64,000 nt of DNA. It comes from Gulosibacter macacae. Its GTDB lineage: Bacteria > Actinomycetota > Actinomycetes > Actinomycetales > Microbacteriaceae. The notes under the pieces were generated by a model. The model was not told the origin of the DNA, did no database searches, and saw nothing but the letters and a program-made list of their open reading frames with translations. This document shows, in pieces, positions 1 through 8,356 of the stretch. Each line of letters begins with the position of its first letter. Within the stretch, counting starts at the first letter, position 1. The position numbers were made by a program, and so were the translations under genes. The stretch lies in the NCBI RefSeq assembly GCF_003865375.1, contig NZ_RQVS01000012.1, positions 1 to 64,000 on the forward strand, written 5' to 3'.

Positions 1-405
1 CCAGCGGATGATCGCCGCCTACCGCCACGAGGACCGCGGCCGGGGCCGCGAGCTGATGGTCAAGTTGATCGCCGACGTCAGCGCCGGCGTCCCGAGGGCG
101 CTGGTCGAGATCACCAAGCTCGGCCGGACGTTGAAGAAGCGGGCCGAGGACGTGCTGGCCTACTTCGACCGGCCCGGCACCTCCAACGGCCCCACCGAGG
201 CCATCAACGGCCGGCTCGAACACCTGCGAGGCTCCGCTCTCGGCTTCCGCAACCTGACCAACTACATCGCCAGATCGCTGCTCGAGACCGGAGGATTCAG
301 ACCCCACCTACACCCTCGATTGGGATGAGCCTCTTTACCCCGACCGGCACACATTTCCTGGACGCCCTCGACCTGCCCTTTCACTGACACACCCCGGTGG
401 CACGA
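1..405 (+). mobile_element. Right end of an ISL3-type insertion sequence
   Basis: The transposase stops at 328. The next 70-80 bases hold no gene and contain CACACATTTCCTGG (about 350-363), which loosely resembles an ISL3 terminal repeat. The methyltransferase reading frame on the other strand stops resembling its family at about 405-412, so I place the IS/host junction near there. The boundary is inferred from loss of protein similarity. The partner terminal repeat is outside the window. Confidence 0.5.
2..328 (+). CDS. ISL3-family transposase, C-terminal part (cut by window edge)
   Basis: The reading frame is open from the left edge to a TGA, giving about 108 residues. The end carries the ISL3 transposase signature: YFDRPGTSNGPTEAINGRLE followed by LRGSALGFRNLTNYIARSLLE. 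This includes the last acidic residue region of the DDE domain and the conserved Asn-Gly-Arg-Leu-Glu core. It would catalyse cut-and-paste movement of its insertion sequence. The catalytic N-terminal two thirds lie outside the window, so intactness cannot be judged. It converges on a methyltransferase gene whose 3' end appears to have been replaced by this element. The family call is firm; the exact IS name is not. Confidence 0.88.
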   Translation, partial: QRMIAAYRHEDRGRGRELMVKLIADVSAGVPRALVEITKLGRTLKKRAEDVLAYFDRPGTSNGPTEAINGRLEHLRGSALGFRNLTNYIARSLLETGGFRPHLHPRLG

Positions 406-1356
406 GTCAGGTGCCGGGCGGGGGCCGTCGGTGTCGTTCAGGAGGGCCGGTGCGGGCGCTGACCGTCCGGTGATGTGTTCCCAGCGGGTGATGGCGTCGG
501 CGTAGCGTCCCCAGCGCTGAACAGTCCGTCGATCAGGGACCACAGCGTCTCCGATTCGCTTCTCCTGCTCGGTGAGCCAGCTGGCCCGTGGAGTGCGAAG
601 TCGATGATCTGGTGCGACAGTGCGATCGTCCCTCGTCTTGCTCGCACTTGGTCGAGTGTTTCCCCGCCGCGCGATGAGTCCGTCGCCAGTGGGGTGCGGA
701 ACAGTGCGCCGCGCGGGTGCGAAGATGCGGAAGCGTTGGTGAGGAGCGCCGACAAGGGAAGCCGGTAGGCCGATCCATCGTGCATCCAGCCGCAGGTCGG
801 CCAGATCGCCGAGAACGGCGCCGAGAGCCCGTAGAGGTCGAGCTGCGTTGTCTCCCAGGTGCCACGGGTCGGATTCCATGCCGGGATGGGTTGCGCCGTC
901 GGGGGTTGCATCGTCGGGGTTGCGTTGTCCATGGTCGTCTCCTTGTGCGGGTGGCCGTGTCGCGGGTGAGGACAGCAGCCCGCGGACGTTCTCGATGACG
1001 ACCCATTCGGGCTGGAGCACGTCGATGGCCGCGGCCATGTGCGCCCACAGACCCGAGCGCGTGCCAGGCGCGAGGCCGGCGCGCTTGCCGACGGTGGAAA
1101 CGTCTTGGCACGGGAACCCGCCGATGAGGATGTCCACGGGCTCGACCTGGCTCCAGTCGATGGCCGTAATGTCACCGAGGTTCGGGGCCACGGGCCAGTG
1201 GCGGGAGAAGACACGGGCGACGGGCTCGTTGAGTTCGGAGAACCACACGGTCTTGGCGTTGAAGACGTGCTCGACGGCGAGGTCGAGTCCGCCGTAGCCG
1301 CTGAAGAGCGATCCGATCTTGAGTTCTGAGTCGCCGCTGGCGTCGAGGTCGTGCAT
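262..1356 (-). CDS. DNA cytosine-5 methyltransferase, C-terminally truncated
   Basis: C5 methyltransferases transfer a methyl group from S-adenosylmethionine to cytosine in a recognition site. The protein has motif I (IGSLFSGYGGLDLA), motif IV with the catalytic Cys (GGFPCQDVS), motif VI (VIENVRGL) and motif VIII (APHQRFRIF). After a variable region it reaches RWEHITGRSAPAP, which in related actinobacterial plasmid and phage enzymes precedes a PRFVEWMMGLP-like segment and motifs IX/X. Here it runs instead into unrelated residues translated from the antisense of the ISL3 element. It is therefore probably a broken enzyme that lacks part of the target-recognition end and the AdoMet-closing helix. 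The ATG at 1356 has GGAG eight bases upstream; ATG 1389 and GTG 1425 are alternatives. It is divergent from the relaxase gene, a common pairing on mobile elements. Confidence 0.82.
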   Translation of the reverse strand: MHDLDASGDSELKIGSLFSGYGGLDLAVEHVFNAKTVWFSELNEPVARVFSRHWPVAPNLGDITAIDWSQVEPVDILIGGFPCQDVSTVGKRAGLAPGTRSGLWAHMAAAIDVLQPEWVVIENVRGLLSSPATRPPAQGDDHGQRNPDDATPDGATHPGMESDPWHLGDNAARPLRALGAVLGDLADLRLDARWIGLPASLVGAPHQRFRIFAPARRTVPHPTGDGLIARRGNTRPSASKTRDDRTVAPDHRLRTPRASWLTEQEKRIGDAVVPDRRTVQRWGRYADAITRWEHITGRSAPAPALLNDTDGPRPAPDSCHRGVSVKGQVEGVQEMCAGRGKEAHPNRGCRWGLNPPVSSSDLAM

Positions 1357-1627
1357 GAAGTCTGCTCCGGTGACGGTCGTCCCCGGCATCCGTCGCTCAC
1401 CGAGAACTGATGCCGAGCTGGTCACCTGTCAGGTGCACGACTCCGCCACACGCCCGCTGCTCAACCGAGCCTTGAGCGACTCCGCGAGTCGCGCCAATGC
1501 CGCCGATCTCTGCTCGCGCCCTCTTCGAGGTCACACGCCTCTTGCAGGTCGAGGGTGAGTCAGGCAGAACCGCAGCAGAAGTCACCGGGTGCGGGTGCTC
1601 ACCTGCTCGGCAGGAGCGGAGGTGAGC
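1357..1627. promoter_or_regulatory. Divergent intergenic region with a short palindrome (promoters, possible oriT)
   Basis: This region lies between the divergent methyltransferase and relaxase genes. It contains the palindrome CACCTG-T-CAGGTG at 1423-1435. MobF relaxases often nick close to their own gene, so an origin of transfer could be here or just outside the window. I see no confident -10/-35 pair. The ribosome site GGAGCGGAGGTGA at 1613-1625 belongs to the relaxase. Confidence 0.35.
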
Positions 1628-4600
1628 ATGACGGTTTCGATGCGCGTGATGTCGGCGGGTGATGGCTACAAGTACCTGCTCAAGACGGTTGCGGCAGCCG
1701 ACGGGAACAGACCACTCTCCACGCCGCTCACGCGCTACTACATGGAGGAAGGCACCCCGCCTGGTCGTTGGCTCGGCGCGGGCGTAGCGGCCCTCGGCAA
1801 GGGCGAGATTCAGGTGGGCGACCGAGTATCGGAGCACCAGCTCCAGCTCCTGATGGGAACTGGCCATGATCCGATCACCGACGAGCCGCTCGGTCGTGCC
1901 TTCGCGACCTACAAGAGCCAGGAAGAGCGGATCGAGGCGCGGATCGCCGACCTCGACCCGACGATGACGCCTGGGGCCAAGGGCGAGGCCGTCGCGCAGA
2001 TCGTTGCCGAGGAGACTGCCCGGAGCACGCGACGCGCGGTCGCGGGCTTCGACTTCACCTTCTCCATCCCGAAGTCCGCGAGCGTGTTGTGGGCAGTCGC
2101 CGATGCCGGAGTGCAGGCACTGATCGGCGAGGCGCATCATCGAGCGGTTGCGGAGGTGGTTGCGTTCATGGAACGTGAGGTTGCAGCCACCCGCACGGGC
2201 GCAACCGCCGGGGACGGCGCGGTTGCGCAGGTCGATGTCACCGGGCTCATCGCGACCGCGTTCGATCACTTCGACTCTCGCGCCGGCGACCCTCACCTCC
2301 ACACGCACATCGTCATCAGCAACAAGGCCAAGACCGTCCTCGATGGGAAGTGGCGCTCGCTCGACGGCCGACCGATGCACGCCGCCGTCGTCGCGCTCTC
2401 CGAGCTACACGAAGCGGTGTTCGCCGACCACATGACCCGCACCTTCGGCGTCTCCTGGGAGGCGCGCGAGATGGGCCGGGACCGGAACCCAGCGTGGGCG
2501 ATCACCGGCGTGCCGGAGGAGCTGGTCGCGGAGTTCTCCACCCGCGCCCGCCACATCGACGCGGAGAAGAACCGGCTCATCGACGAGTACGTTGCCCAGC
2601 ACGGACGCCAACCATCGAACGCGACGATCCTCAAACTGCGAGCCCAAGCCACACTCGCGACCCGCCCCGAGAAGCAGGTCCGATCCCTTGCTGACCTGAC
2701 TGCCGAGTGGCGAACGCGAGCGAGCAAGACCCTGGGCCAGGACGCGACGTCATGGGCACGCGAGATCACAGACAACGACAAGCCGATGCTCCTGCGTGCC
2801 GACGACGTGCCGCTCGACGTGATCGGCGAACTGGGGCGTACGGTCGTCGAGGTGGTCGGTGAGAAGCGGTCGACCTGGCGGCGATGGAATCTCATGGCCG
2901 AGGCATCGCGGCAGACTATGGGCTGGCGGTTCGCCACCATGCAGGACCGAGAAGCGATCGTCGCGATGATCGCCGACGCCGCCGAACACGTCTCGCTCCG
3001 GCTGACGCCACCTGAACTCGCGGCCTCACCAGTCGTGTTCCACCGCCCCGACGGCACCTCGGTGTTCCGACCGAAGAGCTCGACAGTGTTCACCTCAGAG
3101 TCCCAGCTCGCTGCCGAGGACAGACTCCTCGAACGAGCCGCCAAGCTGACCGGTCCGACGGTGCAGCTCGCGACGGTCGAGAAGATCACGCGCAGACCCG
3201 ACAGCGACGGCCGGATGCTCGGCGACGACCAAGCCGACGCCTTGACCCGCATCGCGGTGTCAGGACGAACGCTCGATGTACTGGTCGGTCCTGCCGGGGC
3301 GGGTAAGACCACCGCCATGAACTCGCTCCGCCGCGCGTGGGAAGCCGAGCACGGCTCCGGTTCGGTCGTCGGGCTCGCGCCGTCAGCGGTTGCCGCTCAA
3401 GTCCTCGCCGACGATCTCGGGATCGAGACTGAGAACACGGCGAAGTGGTGGCAGAACCACCTTCTCCACGGCACCACATTCGAGGCGGGACAGCTCGTCA
3501 TCATCGACGAAGCCTCCCTCGCCGGCACCCTGTCACTGGACCGCATCACCCACCTCGCCCAGGACGCTGGCGCGAAGGTGCTGCTGGTCGGCGACTACGC
3601 CCAACTGCAATCCGTAGACGCCGGCGGTGCGTTCGCGATGATCGCCCGAGACCGCGCCGACACCCCCGAACTGGTCGACGTTCACCGCTTCACCCACACC
3701 TGGGAGAAGACCGCCTCGCTCGAACTGCGTCACGGGCGCACGGCGGCTATCGACACCTACCTCGCCCACGAGCGCATCACGGGGGGCGACGGCGAGGCCA
3801 TGACCGATGCCGCCTACAACGCATGGCGCGCCGACCGCGACGCGGGACTGGTATCGGTACTGATCGCCGAAACCCACGACGACGTAACCGTGCTGAACGG
3901 TCGCGCGCGCGCCGACCTGATCCTCAACAAGACGCTGAATCCCGACCGTGAGGTCGAGCTGCGCGACGGCACCGCCGCCGGGGTTGGCGACACCATCATC
4001 ACGCGACAAAACAACCGGAACCTCCGCACCCTGGCCGGGCGGGACTGGGTGCGCAACGGCGACATCTGGACCATAACCGCAGTCGGCGACGACGGGACCA
4101 TCACCATCGCGCGCGACTACGGGACCGGCACCACTGTCCGCGACGACGGAACTATCAGGGCTCGCAGGCGTGGGCGCAGGTTCGGCGGCAGCATCGTGCT
4201 TCCAGCGTCGTACGTGGCCGAGCATGTCGATCTCGGCTACGCAGTCACGGCCTACCGCGCCCAAGGCATCACGACCGACACCGCGCACGTGCTGGTCGAA
4301 CCGACCTCGACGAGGGAGACCTTCTACGTTGCGATGACCCGAGGGCGGCACGCGAACCATGCCTATGTGACGCTCGACCGCGCCGACGACCACGCGCAAC
4401 CACACCCCGGTGACGACCCACATGCCACCGCGCGAAGCGTGCTCTACGGAGTTCTGCAGCACAGTGGTGCTGAGCTCTCGGCGCACGAGACCATCGTCGC
4501 CGAACAGGAACAGTGGGGCTCGATCGCCCAGCTCGCCGCCGAGTACGAGACCATCGCCGCCGCAGCCCAACGCGACCGCTGGGCCACTCTCGTTCGGGGC

Positions 4601-5251
4601 TCCGGGCTCACCGAGGAACAGGCCGAGAGTGCCATCGAGTCCGAGGCGTTCGGCCCGCTCGCGGCTGAACTCCGACGCGCTGAAGCGAACCATCACAATG
4701 TCGATGCCCTCCTGCCGCGCCTCGTGGCCGTGCGCGGGTTCGGTGACGCGGACGACATCGCCGCCGTCCTCCACTACCGAGTCGAGCGGGCGACCGCCCG
4801 GCCCGCAGGATCAGGCCGAACCCGCAAGCCAGCACGACTCATCGCCGGCCTGCTCCCACGGGCGCATGGAGTCATCGACGCCGAGATGCGAGCAGCTCTC
4901 GACGAGCGAGAGGAACTGATCGAGGCACGCGCCGACGCCACATTCGAAGCCGCGCTCACCGAGAACGCAGCGTGGACGAAGGCACTCGGAACACCGCTCG
5001 CCGATCGACGACGAGCCGCGGCCTGGCGCAAGTCCGCACGTGTGGTCGCGGCCTACCGAGACCGGTACCGCATCACCGACGACGCGCCCATCGGTGCCCC
5101 GCCCGAGTCGGCCGCGCAGAAGATCGACGCCGCCCGAGCGCGCTCCGCGCTCGACAAGGTACGTCAGCTGGTCGCTGATGAGAGCCGTCAGACAGAGGTC
5201 GATCTCCAGGCCGTCAGGCGCGACCAGCCCGGGCCTGGGCGCAGCATCTGA
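1628..5251 (+). CDS. MobF-family conjugative relaxase-helicase (TraA/TrwC type)
   Basis: The product is a 1207-residue relaxase. It would nick oriT through a tyrosine, stay bound to the transferred strand and unwind it. N-terminal tyrosines include the pair in PLTRYYMEEG (about residue 35). The metal-binding histidine triad is PHLHTH (about 221-227). The helicase half has Walker A GPAGAGKTT (about 555-563), Walker B IIDEAS (about 623), GDYAQLQ, and the UvrD-C-like motifs YAVTAYRAQG (about 872) and YVAMTRGRH (about 900). A charged C-terminal tail follows. I chose ATG 1628 because GGAGGTGA lies directly upstream; a GTG at 1589 would add 13 poorly conserved residues. No coupling protein, secretion ATPase, integrase or replication gene is visible, so this is part of an element or a remnant. 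The gene itself looks intact. Confidence 0.93.
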   Translation: MTVSMRVMSAGDGYKYLLKTVAAADGNRPLSTPLTRYYMEEGTPPGRWLGAGVAALGKGEIQVGDRVSEHQLQLLMGTGHDPITDEPLGRAFATYKSQEERIEARIADLDPTMTPGAKGEAVAQIVAEETARSTRRAVAGFDFTFSIPKSASVLWAVADAGVQALIGEAHHRAVAEVVAFMEREVAATRTGATAGDGAVAQVDVTGLIATAFDHFDSRAGDPHLHTHIVISNKAKTVLDGKWRSLDGRPMHAAVVALSELHEAVFADHMTRTFGVSWEAREMGRDRNPAWAITGVPEELVAEFSTRARHIDAEKNRLIDEYVAQHGRQPSNATILKLRAQATLATRPEKQVRSLADLTAEWRTRASKTLGQDATSWAREITDNDKPMLLRADDVPLDVIGELGRTVVEVVGEKRSTWRRWNLMAEASRQTMGWRFATMQDREAIVAMIADAAEHVSLRLTPPELAASPVVFHRPDGTSVFRPKSSTVFTSESQLAAEDRLLERAAKLTGPTVQLATVEKITRRPDSDGRMLGDDQADALTRIAVSGRTLDVLVGPAGAGKTTAMNSLRRAWEAEHGSGSVVGLAPSAVAAQVLADDLGIETENTAKWWQNHLLHGTTFEAGQLVIIDEASLAGTLSLDRITHLAQDAGAKVLLVGDYAQLQSVDAGGAFAMIARDRADTPELVDVHRFTHTWEKTASLELRHGRTAAIDTYLAHERITGGDGEAMTDAAYNAWRADRDAGLVSVLIAETHDDVTVLNGRARADLILNKTLNPDREVELRDGTAAGVGDTIITRQNNRNLRTLAGRDWVRNGDIWTITAVGDDGTITIARDYGTGTTVRDDGTIRARRRGRRFGGSIVLPASYVAEHVDLGYAVTAYRAQGITTDTAHVLVEPTSTRETFYVAMTRGRHANHAYVTLDRADDHAQPHPGDDPHATARSVLYGVLQHSGAELSAHETIVAEQEQWGSIAQLAAEYETIAAAAQRDRWATLVRGSGLTEEQAESAIESEAFGPLAAELRRAEANHHNVDALLPRLVAVRGFGDADDIAAVLHYRVERATARPAGSGRTRKPARLIAGLLPRAHGVIDAEMRAALDEREELIEARADATFEAALTENAAWTKALGTPLADRRRAAAWRKSARVVAAYRDRYRITDDAPIGAPPESAAQKIDAARARSALDKVRQLVADESRQTEVDLQAVRRDQPGPGRSI

Positions 5252-5390
5252 CCCTTCCCAATGTCATGACTGGGGCGTAGCCTTGAGGTGAGGCGGATTT
5301 CTCCTTACCTTTGGGCCGCTCGCGGCAGACCTTCGGGTCACTCGCCACGCACCGTCTCGACAACGACTCGCGTGTTGAGAGGAGCCCATC

Positions 5391-5765
5391 ATGATCCGCC
5401 TACTGTGGACAGCCAGCGCCGAGGTTCGCTACTTCCTGCGTTGCTACATGCCGAGCAACATCCTGCTCGATCTGATCCGCGCGAGGAAGGGACTGAAGTG
5501 GGGCGTCCCCGCGATGCTCCTGGCCGGTCCCTACCTGGTCATCGCCTTCTGGTGCACCACACTCATTGAGAACGGCGGCCCAGGATGGCTCCACCTCGTC
5601 GTGCTGGTCTGCCTCTGGAACGCTCTCAAGATGATAGCCATCGGCCCAGTGAGCGTCGTTCTCCTCGTAAGGGCTCGCGCCCGTGAATACCGCGAGCAGC
5701 GGCAGCAGCGGCAGGAGCTCTCCGAGGATGTGCCACTGGGTGAGCTCACTCGAAGCTCTCGCTGA
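5391..5765 (+). CDS. Small membrane protein of mobile elements
   Basis: The product has 124 residues. A hydrophobic segment lies at about 38-58 (VPAMLLAGPYLVIAFWCTTLI) and another at about 67-93, followed by a basic, Gln/Arg-rich cytoplasmic tail (ARAREYREQRQQRQE). Similar small proteins next to relaxases in actinobacterial plasmids are sometimes labelled sulfate permease; nothing in this sequence supports a transporter role. GAGAGGAG sits 6-7 bases upstream of the ATG. It follows the relaxase by 139 bases on the same strand, so a role in mating or element maintenance is possible but unproven. Confidence 0.7.
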   Translation: MIRLLWTASAEVRYFLRCYMPSNILLDLIRARKGLKWGVPAMLLAGPYLVIAFWCTTLIENGGPGWLHLVVLVCLWNALKMIAIGPVSVVLLVRARAREYREQRQQRQELSEDVPLGELTRSSR

Positions 5766-5799
5766 GTTCAGGCTCCGGCGTCCACCGCTGACCGGCGCG

Positions 5800-6786
5800 C
5801 TACAGCGTGCGCGTCGGAGCAGGCGAAGGTGGGCCGACCTGCTCCATGTCGAGTCGCTCTCGTGACACCTGGCCCCGCTCCACGAGCTTGGCGAGGTCCG
5901 AAGTGTCCGCCACCAAGGTCGCGATGCCGTCGCGCAACAAGCGGTGCGGTCCTATGCTGGCGGCGCTCGTGACTGGTCCGGGAACGGCACCGACACGTCG
6001 GCCGAGCTCGTCGGCTCGCTGGGCAACCAGCAGTGAGCCAGATCGAGCACCCGCTTCGACGATCACCGACGCGTAGGACAGCGCAGCCATCAGCCGGGCT
6101 CGGGCGATGACCCGGTGTCGGGTCGGAACGGCACCCGGCGGAACCTCACTGACGAGAAGGCCGACATCAGCGACGCGATCAAGCAGATCGCGATGGCCGA
6201 CAGGGTACGGGCGATCGACTCCGTTGGCGAGAATGGCGATCGTGTCGCCACCTGCAGCGAGGGCGGCCTGGTGCGACGCGCCTTCGATCCCGTAGGCACC
6301 TCCCGCGACGACAACTCGTTCCTCTGCGGCAACGGAACTGGCGAGTTCCCGAGCCACGTATTCACCGTAGGAGGTGCATGCCCGAGCCCCGGTGATCGTG
6401 ACGAGATCGCTCATCGGACGTGAGAGGAAGGACGACGTGCCGCGAGTCCACAGCACGTAGGGCGCAACTTCACCAAGATCGTCGAAAGCGGTAGGCCAGT
6501 CGTTATCGCCTGGGATGAGTGCTCGAACCCCCGATTGGTGCACCTGGTCGATTCGCCCGGCGAGCTCCCTTGCATCTGGCACCCTGAGGCGTTCGCGCCA
6601 GACCTGCGCGTCCACTGGGCTCAGACCGACTACTTCGCGGTCGTGCTCAGCGAGCCAAAGCGTCTCGACTGCTCTGAGCCTGGACAAGATGCGTCCTGTC
6701 ACCGGGTCATTGGGCTCGACGAGCATGGACAGCACCATCCTCGCGGTGCGCTCGTCGCTCGCAACATCGCTCAAGTTGGCCATCAT
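5800..6786 (-). CDS. DprA/Smf-like DNA-processing protein
   Basis: DprA proteins have a Rossmann-like fold and load RecA on incoming single-stranded DNA. The 328-residue protein has TITGARACTSYGE, VVAGGAYGIEGASHQAAL, AILANGVDRPYP, SEVPPGAVPTRHR and VVEAGARSGSLLVAQRA, in the usual order of the DprA core. ATG 6786 (followed by a second ATG) is preceded by GAGAGGAACC. Housekeeping dprA normally sits beside topA or rnhB. This copy lies between a relaxase and a TIR/HIT module, 61 bases downstream of the latter on the same strand. It is probably an element-borne paralogue that handles transferred DNA, or a fourth member of the defence operon. Confidence 0.85.
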   Translation of the reverse strand: MMANLSDVASDERTARMVLSMLVEPNDPVTGRILSRLRAVETLWLAEHDREVVGLSPVDAQVWRERLRVPDARELAGRIDQVHQSGVRALIPGDNDWPTAFDDLGEVAPYVLWTRGTSSFLSRPMSDLVTITGARACTSYGEYVARELASSVAAEERVVVAGGAYGIEGASHQAALAAGGDTIAILANGVDRPYPVGHRDLLDRVADVGLLVSEVPPGAVPTRHRVIARARLMAALSYASVIVEAGARSGSLLVAQRADELGRRVGAVPGPVTSAASIGPHRLLRDGIATLVADTSDLAKLVERGQVSRERLDMEQVGPPSPAPTRTL

Positions 6787-6847
6787 CGGTTCCTCTCGGC
6801 GTTTCACTTACCGACGAGGTACACGGTCGGCCCCGGTTGGGCCGCAG

Positions 6848-7327
6848 CTAGGAGAGGACGGCGCGGATATAGATGCCGACTCCTATGAGCAAGAGCGCGC
6901 CGTAGAAGGGCAGAATCGACCACGAAGACCAAACGCTCCAGGTCGGGACCCATCGGCCAACAACAGTCTTGACTCGCTCACGCCATCCGGCCGACGCCGG
7001 TATCGGATCGTCAGCTTCGGATGGGTCGAGTGAGAACTGCGGGACGGCCCGCGTGCCCCGTGCAACTGTGTCGTACAGGCGCCGATAGGCGCGTTCTTGT
7101 CGCAAGTAGTTGGCGTCGAGGAACATGAAGAGCACGACCGCAGCGAGTCCGAGCAGAGCTACCGCCCGGGAGTGCTGGATCAGCGCGAACCCATAGGTGG
7201 CCGTCGCAACTGGCAGCAGCCACCCCTTCGCGCTTGATGACGCAGCGGACATGCGAGTGACGACTGCCTGGATGAAGTCGAGGTGCTTCCGCCGATCTTC
7301 TTCAGAGGGTGCGCTCGACGTGCTCAA
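6848..7327 (-). CDS. Small membrane protein of TIR/HIT operon, candidate effector (SLATT-like)
   Basis: The product has 159 residues. The N-terminal part RKHLDFIQAVVTRMSAASSS is followed by two transmembrane helices (GWLLPVATATYGFALI and AVALLGLAAVVLFMFLDANY), then YLRQERAYRRLYDTV, a short soluble stretch and a third hydrophobic helix at the C terminus (ILPFYGALLLIGVGIYI). I recall similar HLDFIQ...GW membrane proteins beside TIR-domain genes. The architecture (helix, 2 TM, helix) is like SLATT-type pore effectors, but that is inference. The TTG at 7327 overlaps the HIT stop as TTGA and has GGAAGGCGAG upstream, so translational coupling is likely. A GTG at 7369 is an alternative start that would overlap HIT by 46 bases. 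Confidence 0.65.
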   Translation of the reverse strand: MSTSSAPSEEDRRKHLDFIQAVVTRMSAASSSAKGWLLPVATATYGFALIQHSRAVALLGLAAVVLFMFLDANYLRQERAYRRLYDTVARGTRAVPQFSLDPSEADDPIPASAGWRERVKTVVGRWVPTWSVWSSWSILPFYGALLLIGVGIYIRAVLS

Positions 7328-7770
7328 CTGTTGCTCGCCTTCCGACACTCGACTCTCAGCGCTTCCCACGCGTCGTCCTTCTCCTTCTCGCTGTAGTTGC
7401 TTTCGGGCGGCCAGATGTGGCCGATGGGGTCGCCTTCCCAGCGAGGCACAAGATGAATGTGCAGGTGGAAGACAGTCTGGCTCGCCGCACTGCCGTTGGA
7501 CTGGATGACATTGAGCCCGTCCGGATTGACTGCACGTTTGACCGCTGCGGCGAGCCGGGTTGTTGCGTCAGCGAGCTGTTCTGCAGTGCTTCGGTCAAGC
7601 GTCCAGATGTCGGGAACGTGGATGCGAGGGATGACCAGGGTGTGTCCGAGGGTTGCCGGGTTGTGGGGGAAGAACGCGACGACATGCTGATCGCGATAGA
7701 CCTCGCGGGCATCGGGGTCGTCTCTCTGGACGATCTCGCAGAAGGGGCAGTCAGGATCGTTTGTAGGCAT
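7324..7770 (-). CDS. HIT-family nucleotide hydrolase/transferase
   Basis: The product has 148 residues. The N terminus has CPFCEI, typical of HIT proteins. The domain ends in the histidine triad FHLHIHLVPRW (His-x-His-x-His), whose middle His forms the nucleotidyl-enzyme intermediate in this family. HIT enzymes cleave nucleotide conjugates such as dinucleoside polyphosphates or AMP-amides; the substrate here is unknown. The ATG at 7770 lies inside the end of the TIR gene (20-base overlap), and its stop overlaps the next start. Placement between a TIR protein and a membrane protein suggests it makes, modifies or removes a nucleotide signal. A stand-alone housekeeping HIT would not be expected in this tight arrangement. 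Confidence 0.85.
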   Translation of the reverse strand: MPTNDPDCPFCEIVQRDDPDAREVYRDQHVVAFFPHNPATLGHTLVIPRIHVPDIWTLDRSTAEQLADATTRLAAAVKRAVNPDGLNVIQSNGSAASQTVFHLHIHLVPRWEGDPIGHIWPPESNYSEKEKDDAWEALRVECRKASNS

Positions 7771-8236
7771 TGTTGACCCAAGTAGCGATGTTCGCCTTGA
7801 TGTCCGCGTAGACGGCCTGGCTGTTCGATCCGCTGGGGCTGTAGACCGGCACGTAGTCGCCGACGGTGCCGCCGCCCTTGAGCGACACCTTGCTGAACGG
7901 GTTCTCTCCGTATGAGTCGGTGTTGCCGTTGCGGTCGGCCAGCCCATGGATTCGGATGCCAACCAGCGGCTTGTGGTTGTCCCAGGCGTGCGCGATCTCG
8001 TGGCGCACCCACGGACGGCTGGCAGTCTGAGCGCCAATCAAGACTACGACTGCCGACTTGTAGGCCATCTGATCGGCGATCCACTTCTTGATGGCCGCGT
8101 CACCCTTGCGCTTGACTTCCTCCCACTGCTGCGCGTTGAGGATGGGCTGTCCCTCCAACGCGCCCATCTGGATGATCTGCTGCACCCGCCATGCGTCGCG
8201 GTCGTAGTGGAAGCTGTAGAAGACTGACTTGGCCAT
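7751..8236 (-). CDS. ThsB-like TIR-fold protein (DUF1863/MTH538 type)
   Basis: The product has 161 residues. The start VFYSFHYDRDAWRVQQI matches the (V/I)F(F/Y)SFHY opening of the MTH538 TIR-like family, which includes ThsB of Thoeris. Further landmarks are WEEVKRKGDAAIKKWI, VVVLIGAQTASRPWVRHEI (the Glu is a candidate NADase residue), AWDNHKPLVGIRIHGL and a C-terminal helix IKANIATWVN. In Thoeris, ThsB senses phage and converts NAD+ to a cyclic ADP-ribose-type signal. No sirtuin- or macro-domain ThsA is nearby; HIT and membrane genes follow instead. ATG 8236 has GGGAGAG seven bases upstream. A GTG at 8254 is less likely. Confidence 0.85.
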   Translation of the reverse strand: MAKSVFYSFHYDRDAWRVQQIIQMGALEGQPILNAQQWEEVKRKGDAAIKKWIADQMAYKSAVVVLIGAQTASRPWVRHEIAHAWDNHKPLVGIRIHGLADRNGNTDSYGENPFSKVSLKGGGTVGDYVPVYSPSGSNSQAVYADIKANIATWVNNAYKRS

Positions 8237-8356
8237 GCTTGACTCTCCCGTCACCTGCGGTCGAGCCGCTCTCGTACCGTCAATCCAAGCCTACGGTGGA
8301 CCACTGACATTCGAACTTTGATGCGCCCTCGCGCGGAGCCAGACCACCATCCTGCT

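Noticed and set aside
262-412. Genuine C-terminal domain of the methyltransferase
   Set aside because: These residues are antisense to the transposase 3' end and lack motifs IX and X.
1397-2380. Long open frame antisense to the relaxase gene
   Set aside because: High GC gives long antisense frames. The plus strand carries a clear relaxase, and this frame resembles no protein family.
3533-4774. 413-codon minus-strand frame inside the relaxase gene
   Set aside because: It is antisense to helicase motifs of the relaxase, with skewed composition.
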